A DNA stretch of 64,000 nt. Origin: Maribacter hydrothermalis. Lineage in GTDB: Bacteria > Bacteroidota > Bacteroidia > Flavobacteriales > Flavobacteriaceae. The first letter of the stretch is position 1; every line of letters begins with the position of its first letter. A program made the position numbers and the translations under genes. A model generated the notes under the pieces. It did no database searches. It was not told the origin of the DNA and saw only the letters and a list, made by a program, of their open reading frames with translations. Below, piece by piece: positions 1 through 8,409 of this stretch. Location of the stretch: the NCBI RefSeq assembly GCF_001913155.1, contig NZ_CP018760.1, forward strand, positions 3,658,001-3,722,000. Reading direction: 5' to 3'.

Positions 1-2
1 TT

Positions 3-110
3 GGTGATAAAATTGAGTTTTATTCCATATCTAAAGCGGAATATGATTTACATAAAATAGAAGCTGAAGTAGGTATTTATATACCTGAAAAAATAAAGAT
101 AGATGCTTAA
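3..110 (+). CDS. pxpB: 5-oxoprolinase subunit B, C-terminal end (partial)
   Basis: This is an open frame running in from before the window and stopping at TAA 108-110. It encodes about 35 residues beginning GDKIEFYSISKAEYD, which resembles the usual GD-x-V-x-F...EF tail of PxpB/KipI proteins. PxpB works with PxpA and PxpC in ATP-dependent cleavage of 5-oxoproline to glutamate. The stop overlaps the start of the next gene by 8 bases (ATGCTTAA), so translation is probably coupled. The assignment rests on the tail motif and on the pxpC neighbour; the rest of the gene lies outside the window. Confidence 0.75.
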   Translation, partial: GDKIEFYSISKAEYDLHKIEAEVGIYIPEKIKIDA

Positions 111-942
111 AGTTTTAAAAGCAGGTTTTTACACCTCGGTTCAAGATTCGGGCAGGTTTTATTATAGGAATAAAGGAGTTCCTGTATCTGGTGTAATGGA
201 TGAAATGTCGGTATTTAAAGTAAACTCTTTACTGGAAAACGAGGTATCTTCTGCTGTATTAGAAATAACAATGACAGGACCTACTCTTGTTTTTGAAGAG
301 GAAACATATATGGCATTAGGTGGCGCTAAAATGTCTGCCACTTTAAATAATTTGCCCATACAAAATTATAAAGTTTATCAAATTCAAATTGGGGATATTC
401 TATCATTTGGAAAATTAGAAAAAGGATACAGATCATATTTAGGAGTGAAAAATGGTTTTATCTCTGGTTCAGTATTAGGAAGCAGATCTTTCTATAAGCC
501 AATTACTAGGGAAAATAGATTAAAGGATAATGATGTTGTTCCCTTTGCTTTTAATAATCTATTTGAACCAAAAATTTCTGAAATTAAAGTTGATTCTTTT
601 TTAGATGAAAGTAAAATAGAAGTAAGTAAAGGGCCAGAATTCGATTTATTGAATGATAAACAACTAGAAGAGCTATTTTCTAAAACTTTTTCTGTAGCAC
701 ATGAAAATAATAGAATGGCCTATCAAATTCAAGAATTAATTTCACCACATCAACTGTCTATGTTGACCTCGGCAACTTTACCGGGTACAGTGCAATTAAC
801 ACCTGCTGGTAAACTAATTGTATTAATGAAAGACGGACAAACAACGGGTGGGTATCCTAGAGTTATGCAATTAACGGATAAGGCAATTTGTGTTCTTGCA
901 CAAAAAAAAGGCGGAGATGTCATTAAATTCAAGTTGGTGTAA
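103..942 (+). CDS. pxpC: 5-oxoprolinase subunit C (KipA/biotin-dependent carboxyltransferase fold)
   Basis: The 279-residue cytosolic protein belongs to the PxpC/KipA family, the partner of PxpB in prokaryotic 5-oxoprolinase, which recycles the damage product pyroglutamate to glutamate. The N-terminus (LKVLKAGFYTSVQDSGR, then the GVPVSGVMD segment at about residues 25-33) is the family hallmark. The late T-LPGTVQLTP...GQTTGGYPR segment (residues about 225-252) matches the urea-amidolyase-like C-terminal core. Length is slightly below the usual 290-330. Its start overlaps the pxpB stop, which supports a pxpBC operon. No terminator is obvious between it and the ilv leader. Confidence 0.88.
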   Translation: MLKVLKAGFYTSVQDSGRFYYRNKGVPVSGVMDEMSVFKVNSLLENEVSSAVLEITMTGPTLVFEEETYMALGGAKMSATLNNLPIQNYKVYQIQIGDILSFGKLEKGYRSYLGVKNGFISGSVLGSRSFYKPITRENRLKDNDVVPFAFNNLFEPKISEIKVDSFLDESKIEVSKGPEFDLLNDKQLEELFSKTFSVAHENNRMAYQIQELISPHQLSMLTSATLPGTVQLTPAGKLIVLMKDGQTTGGYPRVMQLTDKAICVLAQKKGGDVIKFKLV

Positions 943-963
943 TATTATACTTTTTTCACCAAT

Positions 964-995
964 TTTGTTAAGCTGTAATTTATCTTCTAAATTTT
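964..995 (+). promoter_or_regulatory. candidate promoter of the ilv attenuator/operon
   Basis: TTTG at 964-967 is followed after 20 bases by TAAATTTT at 988-995, close to the Bacteroidota consensus TTTG-N17-23-TAnnTTTG (last base T instead of G). Transcription would begin around 1002, giving a very short untranslated lead to the leader-peptide ATG at 1011. The assignment is by consensus only. Confidence 0.35.
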
Positions 996-1010
996 TATTA
1001 TTATTGTAGT

Positions 1011-1067
1011 ATGAAATTATTAAATCTAAATATTGAATTAGTCATTATTATTCCTATTCGGGGATGA
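1011..1067 (+). CDS. branched-chain amino acid leader peptide (ilv attenuator)
   Basis: A short frame ATG 1011 to TGA 1065-1067 encodes MKLLNLNIELVIIIPIRG. Ten of its 18 residues are Leu (4), Ile (5) or Val (1), with a Val-Ile-Ile-Ile run at codons 11-14. It sits directly upstream of the terminator at 1088-1126 and of ilvD, exactly where a ribosome-sensing leader would be needed. Its stop codon lies within the 5' arm of the antiterminator (1064-1072). Leader-peptide attenuation of ilv operons is established in Enterobacteria; its operation here is inferred from codon content and mutually exclusive pairings. Confidence 0.8.
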   Translation: MKLLNLNIELVIIIPIRG

Positions 1068-1102
1068 TATAGCTTTTCATTATATAGAAAAACCTGTATC
1101 AT
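1064..1102 (+). promoter_or_regulatory. antiterminator stem of the ilv attenuator
   Basis: Bases 1064-1072 (ATGATATAG) pair with 1094-1102 (CTGTATCAT) through nine pairs, one of them G-U. Inside, TTTTC 1074-1078 pairs with GAAAA 1087-1091, so the stem extends by five pairs. The 3' arm is the same segment that forms the 5' arm of the terminator, so the two folds exclude each other. A ribosome reaching the TGA at 1065 would cover the 5' arm and favour termination; one stalled on the Ile codons near 1044-1058 would leave it free. Confidence 0.7.
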
Positions 1103-1126
1103 ATTTAATTGATGCAGGTTTTTTTT
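1088..1126 (+). terminator. rho-independent terminator of the ilv attenuator
   Basis: AACCTGTATCA (1091-1101) pairs with TGATGCAGGTT (1110-1120) with one U-G pair, extended by flanking A/U pairs, around an eight-base loop. It is followed by a T run to 1126. It lies between the leader peptide and ilvD, some 207 bases before the ilvD start, so it can only act on transcripts entering the ilv operon from upstream. Confidence 0.8.
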
Positions 1127-1279
1127 ATGGTTTAAGAATAATAACTCTGACTTTTGAAGTATTGAATATGGTATATAATAGTATTGTAATTATTTGATAT
1201 ATAGAGTTTTAGTTATTTTTTAGAGCAAATGAATTTGTTTTGTAAACTAATGTTAAAATATAATTTTTTTTTAATCTTT

Positions 1280-1287
1280 TATCTTTG
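1280..1287 (+). promoter_or_regulatory. candidate internal -7 box before ilvD
   Basis: TATCTTTG is a perfect match to the Bacteroidota -7 element TAnnTTTG, 46 bases before the ilvD ATG and downstream of the attenuator. No TTTG at the right distance is seen upstream (the nearest, at 1239-1242, is 37 bases away). If used, it would give basal ilv transcription that bypasses attenuation. Confidence 0.4.
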
Positions 1288-1333
1288 ATTTAATAGAATT
1301 AAGTAATCAAGATAAGCATACTAGAATTACATT

Positions 1334-3010
1334 ATGGAATTGAATAAACATAGTAAGAATGTAACCCAGGATCCCACGCAACCGGCAGCACAGGCCATGC
1401 TTTACGCCATTGGTTTAACCGAAGATGATTTAAAGAAACCATTAATTGGTATTGGCAGTACAGGTTATGAAGGTAACCCTTGTAATATGCACTTAAATGA
1501 TTTGGCGCAAGAGGTTAAAGTCGGGGTCAATGATAGCGGCTTAGTAGGTCTTGTTTTTAATACAATTGGTGTTAGTGATGGTATATCTATGGGAACATAC
1601 GGTATGCGTTATTCTTTGCCTTCTAGAGATATTATTGCAGATTCTATGGAAACTGTAGTGCAAGCAATGAATTATGATGGATTAGTTACTGTTGTAGGTT
1701 GTGATAAGAATATGCCTGGAGCACTTATGGCAATGATTCGTTTAAATAGACCATCGGTTTTGGTTTATGGTGGTACTATTGCATCGGGTTGTTTTAAGGA
1801 TAAAACCTTGGATATTGTTTCTGCTTTTGAGGCATGGGGAGAGAAAGTTGCAGGTACTATGAATGAAGAGGATTACAAAGGGGTAATTCAAAATGCATGT
1901 CCTGGCGCTGGTGCTTGTGGTGGTATGTATACTGCTAATACAATGGCATCTGCTATTGAAGCATTGGGTATGGCTATGCCTTATAATTCGTCTAACCCTG
2001 CAATTGGTAAAGACAAACAGCACGATGCTATAAACTCTGGTAAGGCATTAAAAAACTTATTGGAGAAAGATATTAAGCCAAGTGATATCATTACCCGTAA
2101 ATCTATGGAGAATGCTATACGTTTGTTAACTCTTTTAGGTGGTTCTACAAATGCAGTACTTCACTTCTTGGCTATTGCAAAAGCTGCCGATGTTGAATTT
2201 ACATTAGATGATTTTCAAAAAATTAGTGATACTACTCCTTTCCTTGCAGATTTAAAGCCAAGTGGAAAATATTTAATGGAAGATGTTCACCGTGTAGGTG
2301 GTGTACCTGCTGTTATGAAGTTTATGCTTGAAAATGGAATGTTACATGGCGATTGCCTTACCGTTACTGGTAAGACAGTTGCTGAAAACCTTGCTGATGT
2401 TCCCGGATTATTAGAACACCAGCAAGTTATTAAACCTTTAAATAATCCTATAAAAGCTACAGGTCATTTACGTATTCTTTATGGAAACTTGGCCATAGAT
2501 GGAGCAGTAGCTAAAATTACGGGTAAAGAAGGCCTGTATTTCTCTGGACCGGCAAAAGTGTATAATGACGAGTTTTTAGCAAATGCTGGTATTGGTAGAG
2601 GTGAAGTTAAAAAAGGTGATGTTGTGGTTATTCGTTATGAAGGACCAAAAGGCGGTCCTGGTATGCCAGAAATGTTGAAGCCAACGGCAGCTATTATGGG
2701 TGCAGGTCTTGGTAAAGAGGTTGCATTGATAACAGATGGTCGTTTCTCTGGTGGTACTCATGGTTTTGTTGTGGGTCATGTATCTCCCGAAGCACAAGAA
2801 GGAGGCGTAATTGGGTTATTGGAAAATGGTGATATCATCACTATTGATGCTGAGAAGAACGAGATTTCGGTCAACCTTACGGATGATGAAATAACCTCTA
2901 GAAGAAAAACTTGGGTGCAACCTGAGTTAAAAGTGAAGAGAGGAAGCTTATACAAATATGCTCGTATGGTTTCATCGGCTTCTAAGGGTTGTGTAACAGA
3001 CGAATTTTAA
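1334..3010 (+). CDS. ilvD: dihydroxy-acid dehydratase
   Basis: This 558-residue enzyme dehydrates 2,3-dihydroxy-isovalerate and 2,3-dihydroxy-3-methylvalerate to the 2-oxo acid precursors of valine and isoleucine. The conserved iron-sulfur ligands are visible: Cys50 (GNPCNMH), Cys123 (GCDKNMPG) and Cys195 ([16 protein letters not shown]). The C-terminal [11 protein letters not shown] and [16 protein letters not shown] motifs are intact, and the length is normal. It is the first gene of the ilv operon and the one directly behind the leader-peptide attenuator. The start ATG 1334 is the only one that keeps the conserved N-terminus. Confidence 0.96.
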   Translation: MELNKHSKNVTQDPTQPAAQAMLYAIGLTEDDLKKPLIGIGSTGYEGNPCNMHLNDLAQEVKVGVNDSGLVGLVFNTIGVSDGISMGTYGMRYSLPSRDIIADSMETVVQAMNYDGLVTVVGCDKNMPGALMAMIRLNRPSVLVYGGTIASGCFKDKTLDIVSAFEAWGEKVAGTMNEEDYKGVIQNACPGAGACGGMYTANTMASAIEALGMAMPYNSSNPAIGKDKQHDAINSGKALKNLLEKDIKPSDIITRKSMENAIRLLTLLGGSTNAVLHFLAIAKAADVEFTLDDFQKISDTTPFLADLKPSGKYLMEDVHRVGGVPAVMKFMLENGMLHGDCLTVTGKTVAENLADVPGLLEHQQVIKPLNNPIKATGHLRILYGNLAIDGAVAKITGKEGLYFSGPAKVYNDEFLANAGIGRGEVKKGDVVVIRYEGPKGGPGMPEMLKPTAAIMGAGLGKEVALITDGRFSGGTHGFVVGHVSPEAQEGGVIGLLENGDIITIDAEKNEISVNLTDDEITSRRKTWVQPELKVKRGSLYKYARMVSSASKGCVTDEF

Positions 3011-3103
3011 GTAGAAGTAGTATACTTTTAATTGAGTACTAGGTGCAATATAATGTCGGGAAATGTACTATTTAAATACAACTCTCGAATTTGAACATTA
3101 ATT

Positions 3104-4837
3104 ATGGAAATAGTAAAAGAAAAGAAAAAAAAGACAGAGCCTAAGAAATCAATAAAAATTTCTGGGGCAGAGGCATTAATTCATTGTTTATTGGCAGAAG
3201 GTGTTGAGACAATGTATGGCTACCCAGGTGGAGCTATTATGCCCGTTTACGACGAGTTATATAAATTTCAGGATAAATTAACGCATATACTTACTAGACA
3301 TGAGCAAGGAGCTACACATGCCGCTCAGGGGTATGCACGTGTTTCCGGTAAGGTTGGGGTCGCTATTGCAACATCTGGGCCTGGAGCCACAAATTTAGTT
3401 ACCGGTCTTGCCGATGCGCAAATAGATTCAACACCTATGGTTTGTATCACTGGTCAAGTTACCAGACAATTATTAGGTTCCGATGCTTTTCAAGAAACAG
3501 ATATTATAGGTATTTCTACTCCGGTAACGAAATGGAACTATCAAATAACGGAAGCTTCTGAAATTCCAGAAGTAATGGCAAAGGCTTTTTACATCGCAAA
3601 ATCAGGTAGGCCAGGTCCGGTTTTAGTTGATATAACAAAAAATGCTCAAATAGATGAATTTGAATTCTCTTATGAGAAATGTTCTAGTGTTCGTAGTTAC
3701 AAGCCAGTACCTAAAGTAGATAGGACTGCCGTACAAGCAGCGGCAGATTTAATTAACAGTGCAAAAAAGCCTTTTATTGTTTGGGGTCAAGGTGTAATAC
3801 TTGGTCAGGCAGAAAAGGAGTTGAAGGAAATGGTAGAAAAGGCAGGTATACCAGCTGCATGGACTATTATGGGTGCTTCGGCATTAAGTACGGACCATCC
3901 TTTAAATGTAGGTATGGTGGGAATGCACGGTAACTATGGGCCAAATCTATTAACCAATGAGTGCGATGTTTTAATAGCCATTGGTATGCGTTTCGACGAC
4001 CGGGTAACTGGTAGATTGGCTGATTATGCTACTCAAGCAAAAGTGATACATTTTGAGATTGACCCTGCGGAGGTTAATAAAAATGTACATGCAGATGTTG
4101 CTGTTCTTGGTAATTCTAAAGAAACACTTGGCTTACTACTGCCTTTATTGAAAGAAAATAAGCACGATTCTTGGCATAATTTATTCAAGGAAAAGTATAA
4201 AATTGAGTTTGATACAATTGTAAAAAATGATATCCATCCTACTAAAAATGGATTAACAATGGGTGAGGTTATTGAAGAAATTAATATTGCTTCAAACAAC
4301 CAAGCGGTTATCGTTACCGACGTGGGTCAGCATCAAATGATTGCTTGTCGTTATGCCAAATTTGCGCAATCTAAAAGTAATATTACATCTGGTGGTCTAG
4401 GTACAATGGGCTTTGCTTTACCAGCGGCCATTGGTGCTAAAATGGGTGCAATGGATAGAGAAGTTGTTGCAATTATTGGTGATGGCGGTTTTCAAATGAC
4501 TATACAAGAATTAGGGGTTATTTTTCAACATAAAGTACCTGTTAAAATAGTTGTTTTAAACAATGAACATTTAGGTATGGTTCGTCAATGGCAAGAGTTA
4601 TTCTTTGAAAAAAGATATGCGTCTACAGTTATGGTAAATCCAAATTTTGTAAAAATTGCCGAAGGTTATAATATTGAAGCTAAACAAATTTCTGAACGTA
4701 AAGATTTAAAATCAACTATTAAGAAAATGATGGAATCTAAAGAGCCTTATTTCTTAGAAGTAAAGGTGGAGCAAGAGGATAACGTTTTCCCTATGATACC
4801 TTCTGGGGCTTCGGTATCGGAAGTTAGATTGAAATAG
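3104..4837 (+). CDS. ilvB: acetolactate synthase, large (catalytic) subunit
   Basis: The protein (577 residues) uses thiamine diphosphate to condense pyruvate with pyruvate or 2-oxobutanoate, the first common step to valine, leucine and isoleucine. It shows the three TPP-enzyme domains: an N-terminal pyrimidine-binding domain (GYPGGAIMPVYDEL, catalytic Glu67 in RHEQGATHAAQGYAR), a middle domain with RFDDRVTGRL, and a C-terminal GDGGFQMTIQELG metal/TPP motif near residue 459 with the MVRQWQELFF segment. A lysine-rich tail of about 20 residues precedes the core. It follows ilvD by 93 bases. Its regulatory partner ilvN is separated from it by two methyltransferase genes, which is unusual. Confidence 0.96.
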   Translation: MEIVKEKKKKTEPKKSIKISGAEALIHCLLAEGVETMYGYPGGAIMPVYDELYKFQDKLTHILTRHEQGATHAAQGYARVSGKVGVAIATSGPGATNLVTGLADAQIDSTPMVCITGQVTRQLLGSDAFQETDIIGISTPVTKWNYQITEASEIPEVMAKAFYIAKSGRPGPVLVDITKNAQIDEFEFSYEKCSSVRSYKPVPKVDRTAVQAAADLINSAKKPFIVWGQGVILGQAEKELKEMVEKAGIPAAWTIMGASALSTDHPLNVGMVGMHGNYGPNLLTNECDVLIAIGMRFDDRVTGRLADYATQAKVIHFEIDPAEVNKNVHADVAVLGNSKETLGLLLPLLKENKHDSWHNLFKEKYKIEFDTIVKNDIHPTKNGLTMGEVIEEINIASNNQAVIVTDVGQHQMIACRYAKFAQSKSNITSGGLGTMGFALPAAIGAKMGAMDREVVAIIGDGGFQMTIQELGVIFQHKVPVKIVVLNNEHLGMVRQWQELFFEKRYASTVMVNPNFVKIAEGYNIEAKQISERKDLKSTIKKMMESKEPYFLEVKVEQEDNVFPMIPSGASVSEVRLK

Positions 4838-4857
4838 AAAATTAAGAAAACATTTTC

Positions 4858-5436
4858 ATGGACGATACGAACATACAGGATATTCCAAAAATTCATAAGG
4901 AGATAATTCGTAAATCTAAAGAAATTGGATTTACAATGCCGTCGGATTTATATGTTGGTAGTTTTCTTAAAACATTAATTGCATCTAAACCAAAAGGTCG
5001 GTTTTTAGAAATAGGAACTGGTATTGGTTTAAGTCTTTCATGGATGATTGAAGGCATGGATAATGACGCTAAGTTAATATCTGTAGATAATGATAAAAGC
5101 TTAATAGATATTGCTATCAGTTATTTTGGTAAAGATGAAAGAGTTGATTTGGTTTGTAAAGATGGGGCGGATTGGTTAAAAGAGTACTCTGGAGCAAAAT
5201 TCGATTTAATTTTTGCAGATGCATGGCCAGGAAAGTATAGTGAAATTGATGAGGTTTTGGATTTAGTGAAAGTTGGTGGATTTTATTTAATTGACGATAT
5301 GACCAAGCAACCCAATTGGCCTGTAGGTCATGAAGATAATGTTAGCACATTGACTGCATATTTAGAACAACGTGAAGATTTACAATTGACTAAAATGAAT
5401 TGGTCAACAGGATTAATAATGGTAGTTAAAAAATAA
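4858..5436 (+). CDS. class I SAM-dependent methyltransferase (O-methyltransferase type)
   Basis: The 192-residue protein has a class I methyltransferase core: FLEIGTGIGLSLSWM (motif I, near residue 51), VDND at the end of strand 2, FDLIFADAWPGKY (motif IV), and GGFYLIDDM in strand 5. The layout resembles small catechol-O-methyltransferase-like enzymes, but the substrate cannot be read from sequence. It begins 20 bases after ilvB and ends one base before the next methyltransferase, inside the ilv operon. No amino-acid synthesis role is known for such a gene, so it may be a passenger or may modify an unknown metabolite. Confidence 0.8.
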   Translation: MDDTNIQDIPKIHKEIIRKSKEIGFTMPSDLYVGSFLKTLIASKPKGRFLEIGTGIGLSLSWMIEGMDNDAKLISVDNDKSLIDIAISYFGKDERVDLVCKDGADWLKEYSGAKFDLIFADAWPGKYSEIDEVLDLVKVGGFYLIDDMTKQPNWPVGHEDNVSTLTAYLEQREDLQLTKMNWSTGLIMVVKK

Positions 5437-5437
5437 T

Positions 5438-6205
5438 ATGAAACAACTGGCTCATAAATGGGATGCTGATTTCTATAATGATAAACATTCCTTTGTTTAT
5501 GGTTATGGCGCGGCATTGGTTGAGTTATTGAATTCTCAATTTGGTGAGCATATTCTTGATTTAGGTTGTGGTTCTGGTGAATTAACAGAAAAGATAAGGG
5601 AATATTCTCCAAATGTTGTGGGTATGGACAGTTCTATAGACATGATAGAAAAGGCACGTCAACTTTTTCCCTTGTGTAATTTTGAAATTGGAAATGCAAG
5701 TGATTTTGCTTTTCCTAATCAATTTGATGCTATATTTTCAAACGCCGTATTGCATTGGGTAGCGGATTACAGAGGTGCTATCAAGTCAATGTATAGAAAT
5801 TTAAAAACTGGCGGTAGAATAGTACTGGAGTTCGGTGGTAAAAACAATGTTCAACAAATAGTTGAAGAGCTTAGAAAATCACTTTTAAGTAAGGGATATA
5901 CAGAGCAGGCGGAACTAAATCTTTGGTATTTTCCTTCTATAGGAGAATACACAACTGAATTAGAGAAAGCTGGTTTTACCGTTAGCCTAGCTCAATGGTA
6001 TAGTAGACCTACAGAATTGGCAGATGAAAATAACGGCATTAAAGATTGGTTGTTAATGTTTTGTAAGCCTTTTTTGAAAGGGGTTTTTGAAAAAGATATA
6101 AATAGCATCCTTAATGAAGTACAAGAAAGTTTAAAAGACAAGCTATTTATAAATAATAAGTGGTTTGCAGATTATAAAAGAATTAGAATAGTAGCACATA
6201 GATAA
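5438..6205 (+). CDS. class I SAM-dependent methyltransferase (trans-aconitate methyltransferase-like)
   Basis: The 255-residue cytosolic protein contains the SAM-binding motif ILDLGCGSGELTEKI (near residue 38), GMDSSIDMIEKAR at the acidic post-motif, and FDAIFSNAVLHWV, a pattern typical of the trans-aconitate 2-methyltransferase / UbiE-like group. The substrate is unknown. It starts one base after the stop of the preceding methyltransferase and ends six bases before ilvN, so the pair is tightly embedded between the two subunits of acetolactate synthase. The unrelated motif layouts of the two proteins argue against a simple duplication. Confidence 0.82.
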   Translation: MKQLAHKWDADFYNDKHSFVYGYGAALVELLNSQFGEHILDLGCGSGELTEKIREYSPNVVGMDSSIDMIEKARQLFPLCNFEIGNASDFAFPNQFDAIFSNAVLHWVADYRGAIKSMYRNLKTGGRIVLEFGGKNNVQQIVEELRKSLLSKGYTEQAELNLWYFPSIGEYTTELEKAGFTVSLAQWYSRPTELADENNGIKDWLLMFCKPFLKGVFEKDINSILNEVQESLKDKLFINNKWFADYKRIRIVAHR

Positions 6206-6211
6206 GTCATA

Positions 6212-6730
6212 ATGGAAAACAAATGGTTTACAATATCAGTATATTCAGAAAATAATGTTGGATTACTGAATAGGATTTCAGGTATTTTTTTAAAGAGACA
6301 TATTAATATAGAGAGTTTAAATGTCTCTAAATCAGAAATTGATGATGTTTCTAAGTTTACAATAGTAGTGCATACCACAGAAAAATGGGTGCACAATATT
6401 GTTGGTCAAATAGAAAAGCAAATTGAAGTAATTAAAGCATATTCCCATACTGATGATGAAACTATTTATCAAGAATCTGCATTGTTCAAAATTGCTTCCG
6501 GACTTTTATTCGATGAACGTCAAATTCAGAATATTATAAAAGATAATAACGCACAAATTGTCACTGTATCAAGAGATTTCTTTGTTATCGCCAAAAGTGG
6601 AAGAAGAAATGAAATAGATGAAATGCATGATCAATTAAAACCTTATGGTATTATGCAATTTGTACGTTCTGGACGTATTTCGGTAACTAAAGACGAGATG
6701 AAAATTTCAGCGATACTTAAGCAATTTTAG
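6212..6730 (+). CDS. ilvN: acetolactate synthase, small (regulatory) subunit
   Basis: The 172-residue subunit activates the catalytic subunit IlvB and gives it valine feedback sensitivity. The N-terminal ACT domain is clear (WFTISVYSENNVGLLNRISG, then a helix leading to INIESLNVS and FTIVVHTTEKWVHNIVGQIEK). The C-terminal half carries the conserved RDFFVIAKSGRRNEIDEM and GIMQFVRSGRISV segments. Length and order are normal for the family. It lies six bases after the second methyltransferase and 42 bases before ilvC. Confidence 0.94.
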   Translation: MENKWFTISVYSENNVGLLNRISGIFLKRHINIESLNVSKSEIDDVSKFTIVVHTTEKWVHNIVGQIEKQIEVIKAYSHTDDETIYQESALFKIASGLLFDERQIQNIIKDNNAQIVTVSRDFFVIAKSGRRNEIDEMHDQLKPYGIMQFVRSGRISVTKDEMKISAILKQF

Positions 6731-6772
6731 AGAAAATAAATTATATAAATAATTAAATAAAGTAAATATAAA

Positions 6773-8248
6773 ATGGCCAATTATTTTAATACACTATCAT
6801 TAAGAGATCAATTAACGCAACTTGGAAAATGCCGCTTCATGGATTCATCAGAGTTTGCAGATGGTGTAAGTGCTTTAAAAGGCAAGAAAATTGTAATCGT
6901 AGGTTGTGGTGCGCAAGGACTTAACCAAGGTTTGAATATGAGAGATTCTGGTTTAGATATTTCTTATACCCTTCGTGATGCAGCTATAAAAGAAAAAAGA
7001 CAATCGTTTGTAAATGCTACTGAAAACGGATTTACAGTGGGTACTTATAAAGAATTGATTCCGTCTGCCGATGTGGTGATCAACCTAACTCCAGATAAAC
7101 AGCATACTGCTGTTGTTGGTGCTGTTATGCCGTTAATGAAAAAAGGTGCCACACTTTCTTATTCTCATGGTTTTAACATCGTAGAAGAAGGTATGCAAAT
7201 ACGTGAAGATATTACGGTTATTATGGTTGCTCCTAAATGTCCTGGATCAGAAGTACGTGAAGAATACAAAAGAGGTTTTGGTGTTCCAACATTAATTGCG
7301 GTTCATCCAGATAATGATCCTGAAGGTAAAGGATTGGAGCAGGCCAAAGCTTATGCAGTGGGTACCGGTGGTGATAGAGCAGGTGTATTAATGTCTTCTT
7401 TTGTTGCCGAAGTAAAGTCAGATTTAATGGGAGAGCAAACTATTCTTTGTGGTTTGTTGCAAACAGGTTCTATTCTTTGCTTTGATAAAATGATAGAAAA
7501 AGGAATTGATGCGGGTTATGCTTCTAAGCTAATTCAATACGGTTGGGAAACGATCACGGAAGGAATGAAATATGGTGGTATTACGCACATGATGGACCGT
7601 CTTTCAAATCCAGCAAAAGTTAAGGCATTTGAATTGTCAGAAGAATTAAAAGATATTATGCGTCCGTTGTTTCAAAAACATATGGATGATATTATGACGG
7701 GTCATTTCTCTAAAACCATGATGGAAGATTGGGCTAATGATGATAAAAACTTATTAACCTGGAGAGCCGCAACCGGTGAAACTGCATTCGAAAAAACACC
7801 AGCAGGGAATCAAGAAATTTCTGAGCAAGAGTTTTATGACAATGGCGTACTAATGGTTGCTATGGTAAGAGCGGGCGTGGAATTGGCTTTTGAGGCAATG
7901 ACAGAATCTGGGATTATAGCAGAATCTGCATACTACGAATCGTTACATGAAACTCCGTTAATTGCAAACACGATCGCACGTAAGAAATTATTTGAAATGA
8001 ACCGTGTTATTTCTGATACAGCCGAATATGGTTGTTATCTGTTTGATCATGCATGTAAGCCTTTGTTAACTGATTTTATGAAGGGAATAGATACAAACGT
8101 TATTGGTAAAAACTTCTCAGAAGGTATGGACAATGATGTTGATAATGCACAATTAATTGCAATAAACAAAGCGTTACGTACGCATCCGGTAGAAATTGTA
8201 GGTACGCGTTTACGTGAGTCAATGACAGCAATGAAACCTATAGTTTAA
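6773..8248 (+). CDS. ilvC: ketol-acid reductoisomerase, long (class II) form
   Basis: The 491-residue enzyme isomerises and reduces acetolactate or acetohydroxybutyrate with NADPH and Mg2+. The Rossmann motif GCGAQGLNQ is at residues 44-52, followed by the [13 protein letters not shown] loop whose basic residues fit NADPH preference. The conserved His132 (SYSHGFNI), the PKCPG element, and the metal ligands Asp217/Glu221 (KSDLMGEQ) are visible. The length, with a duplicated C-terminal helical domain, matches the class II form of Enterobacteria rather than the short ~330-residue class I. It is followed by a 161-base structured spacer before ilvA. Confidence 0.96.
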   Translation: MANYFNTLSLRDQLTQLGKCRFMDSSEFADGVSALKGKKIVIVGCGAQGLNQGLNMRDSGLDISYTLRDAAIKEKRQSFVNATENGFTVGTYKELIPSADVVINLTPDKQHTAVVGAVMPLMKKGATLSYSHGFNIVEEGMQIREDITVIMVAPKCPGSEVREEYKRGFGVPTLIAVHPDNDPEGKGLEQAKAYAVGTGGDRAGVLMSSFVAEVKSDLMGEQTILCGLLQTGSILCFDKMIEKGIDAGYASKLIQYGWETITEGMKYGGITHMMDRLSNPAKVKAFELSEELKDIMRPLFQKHMDDIMTGHFSKTMMEDWANDDKNLLTWRAATGETAFEKTPAGNQEISEQEFYDNGVLMVAMVRAGVELAFEAMTESGIIAESAYYESLHETPLIANTIARKKLFEMNRVISDTAEYGCYLFDHACKPLLTDFMKGIDTNVIGKNFSEGMDNDVDNAQLIAINKALRTHPVEIVGTRLRESMTAMKPIV

Positions 8249-8274
8249 ATATTAAAAGTTTATTTATACCTATT

Positions 8275-8356
8275 AATTGTCCGGTTGAGTGCACTCGATA
8301 ATTACAATTCTTTTTTGTGTTGTAATGAATGTCGAAATGTTCTGAATCGGACAATT
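8275..8356 (+). repeat. structured spacer between ilvC and ilvA
   Basis: A perfect 9-bp inverted repeat closes the element: AATTGTCCG at 8275-8283 and CGGACAATT at 8348-8356. Inside are the palindrome GAGTGCACTC (8287-8296) and a second hairpin whose arms are TCGA plus ATTACAA (8295-8307) and TTGTAAT plus TCGA (8320-8335). There is no U-run after the outer stem, so it is not a standard terminator. It could be an mRNA-processing or stabilising structure, or a dispersed repeat; both are inferences. Confidence 0.6.
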
Positions 8357-8409
8357 TTAGTTAAAAGTTAAATGCAACTTTAAGAAAGAATTTATTTGAA
8401 TAGTATTAT

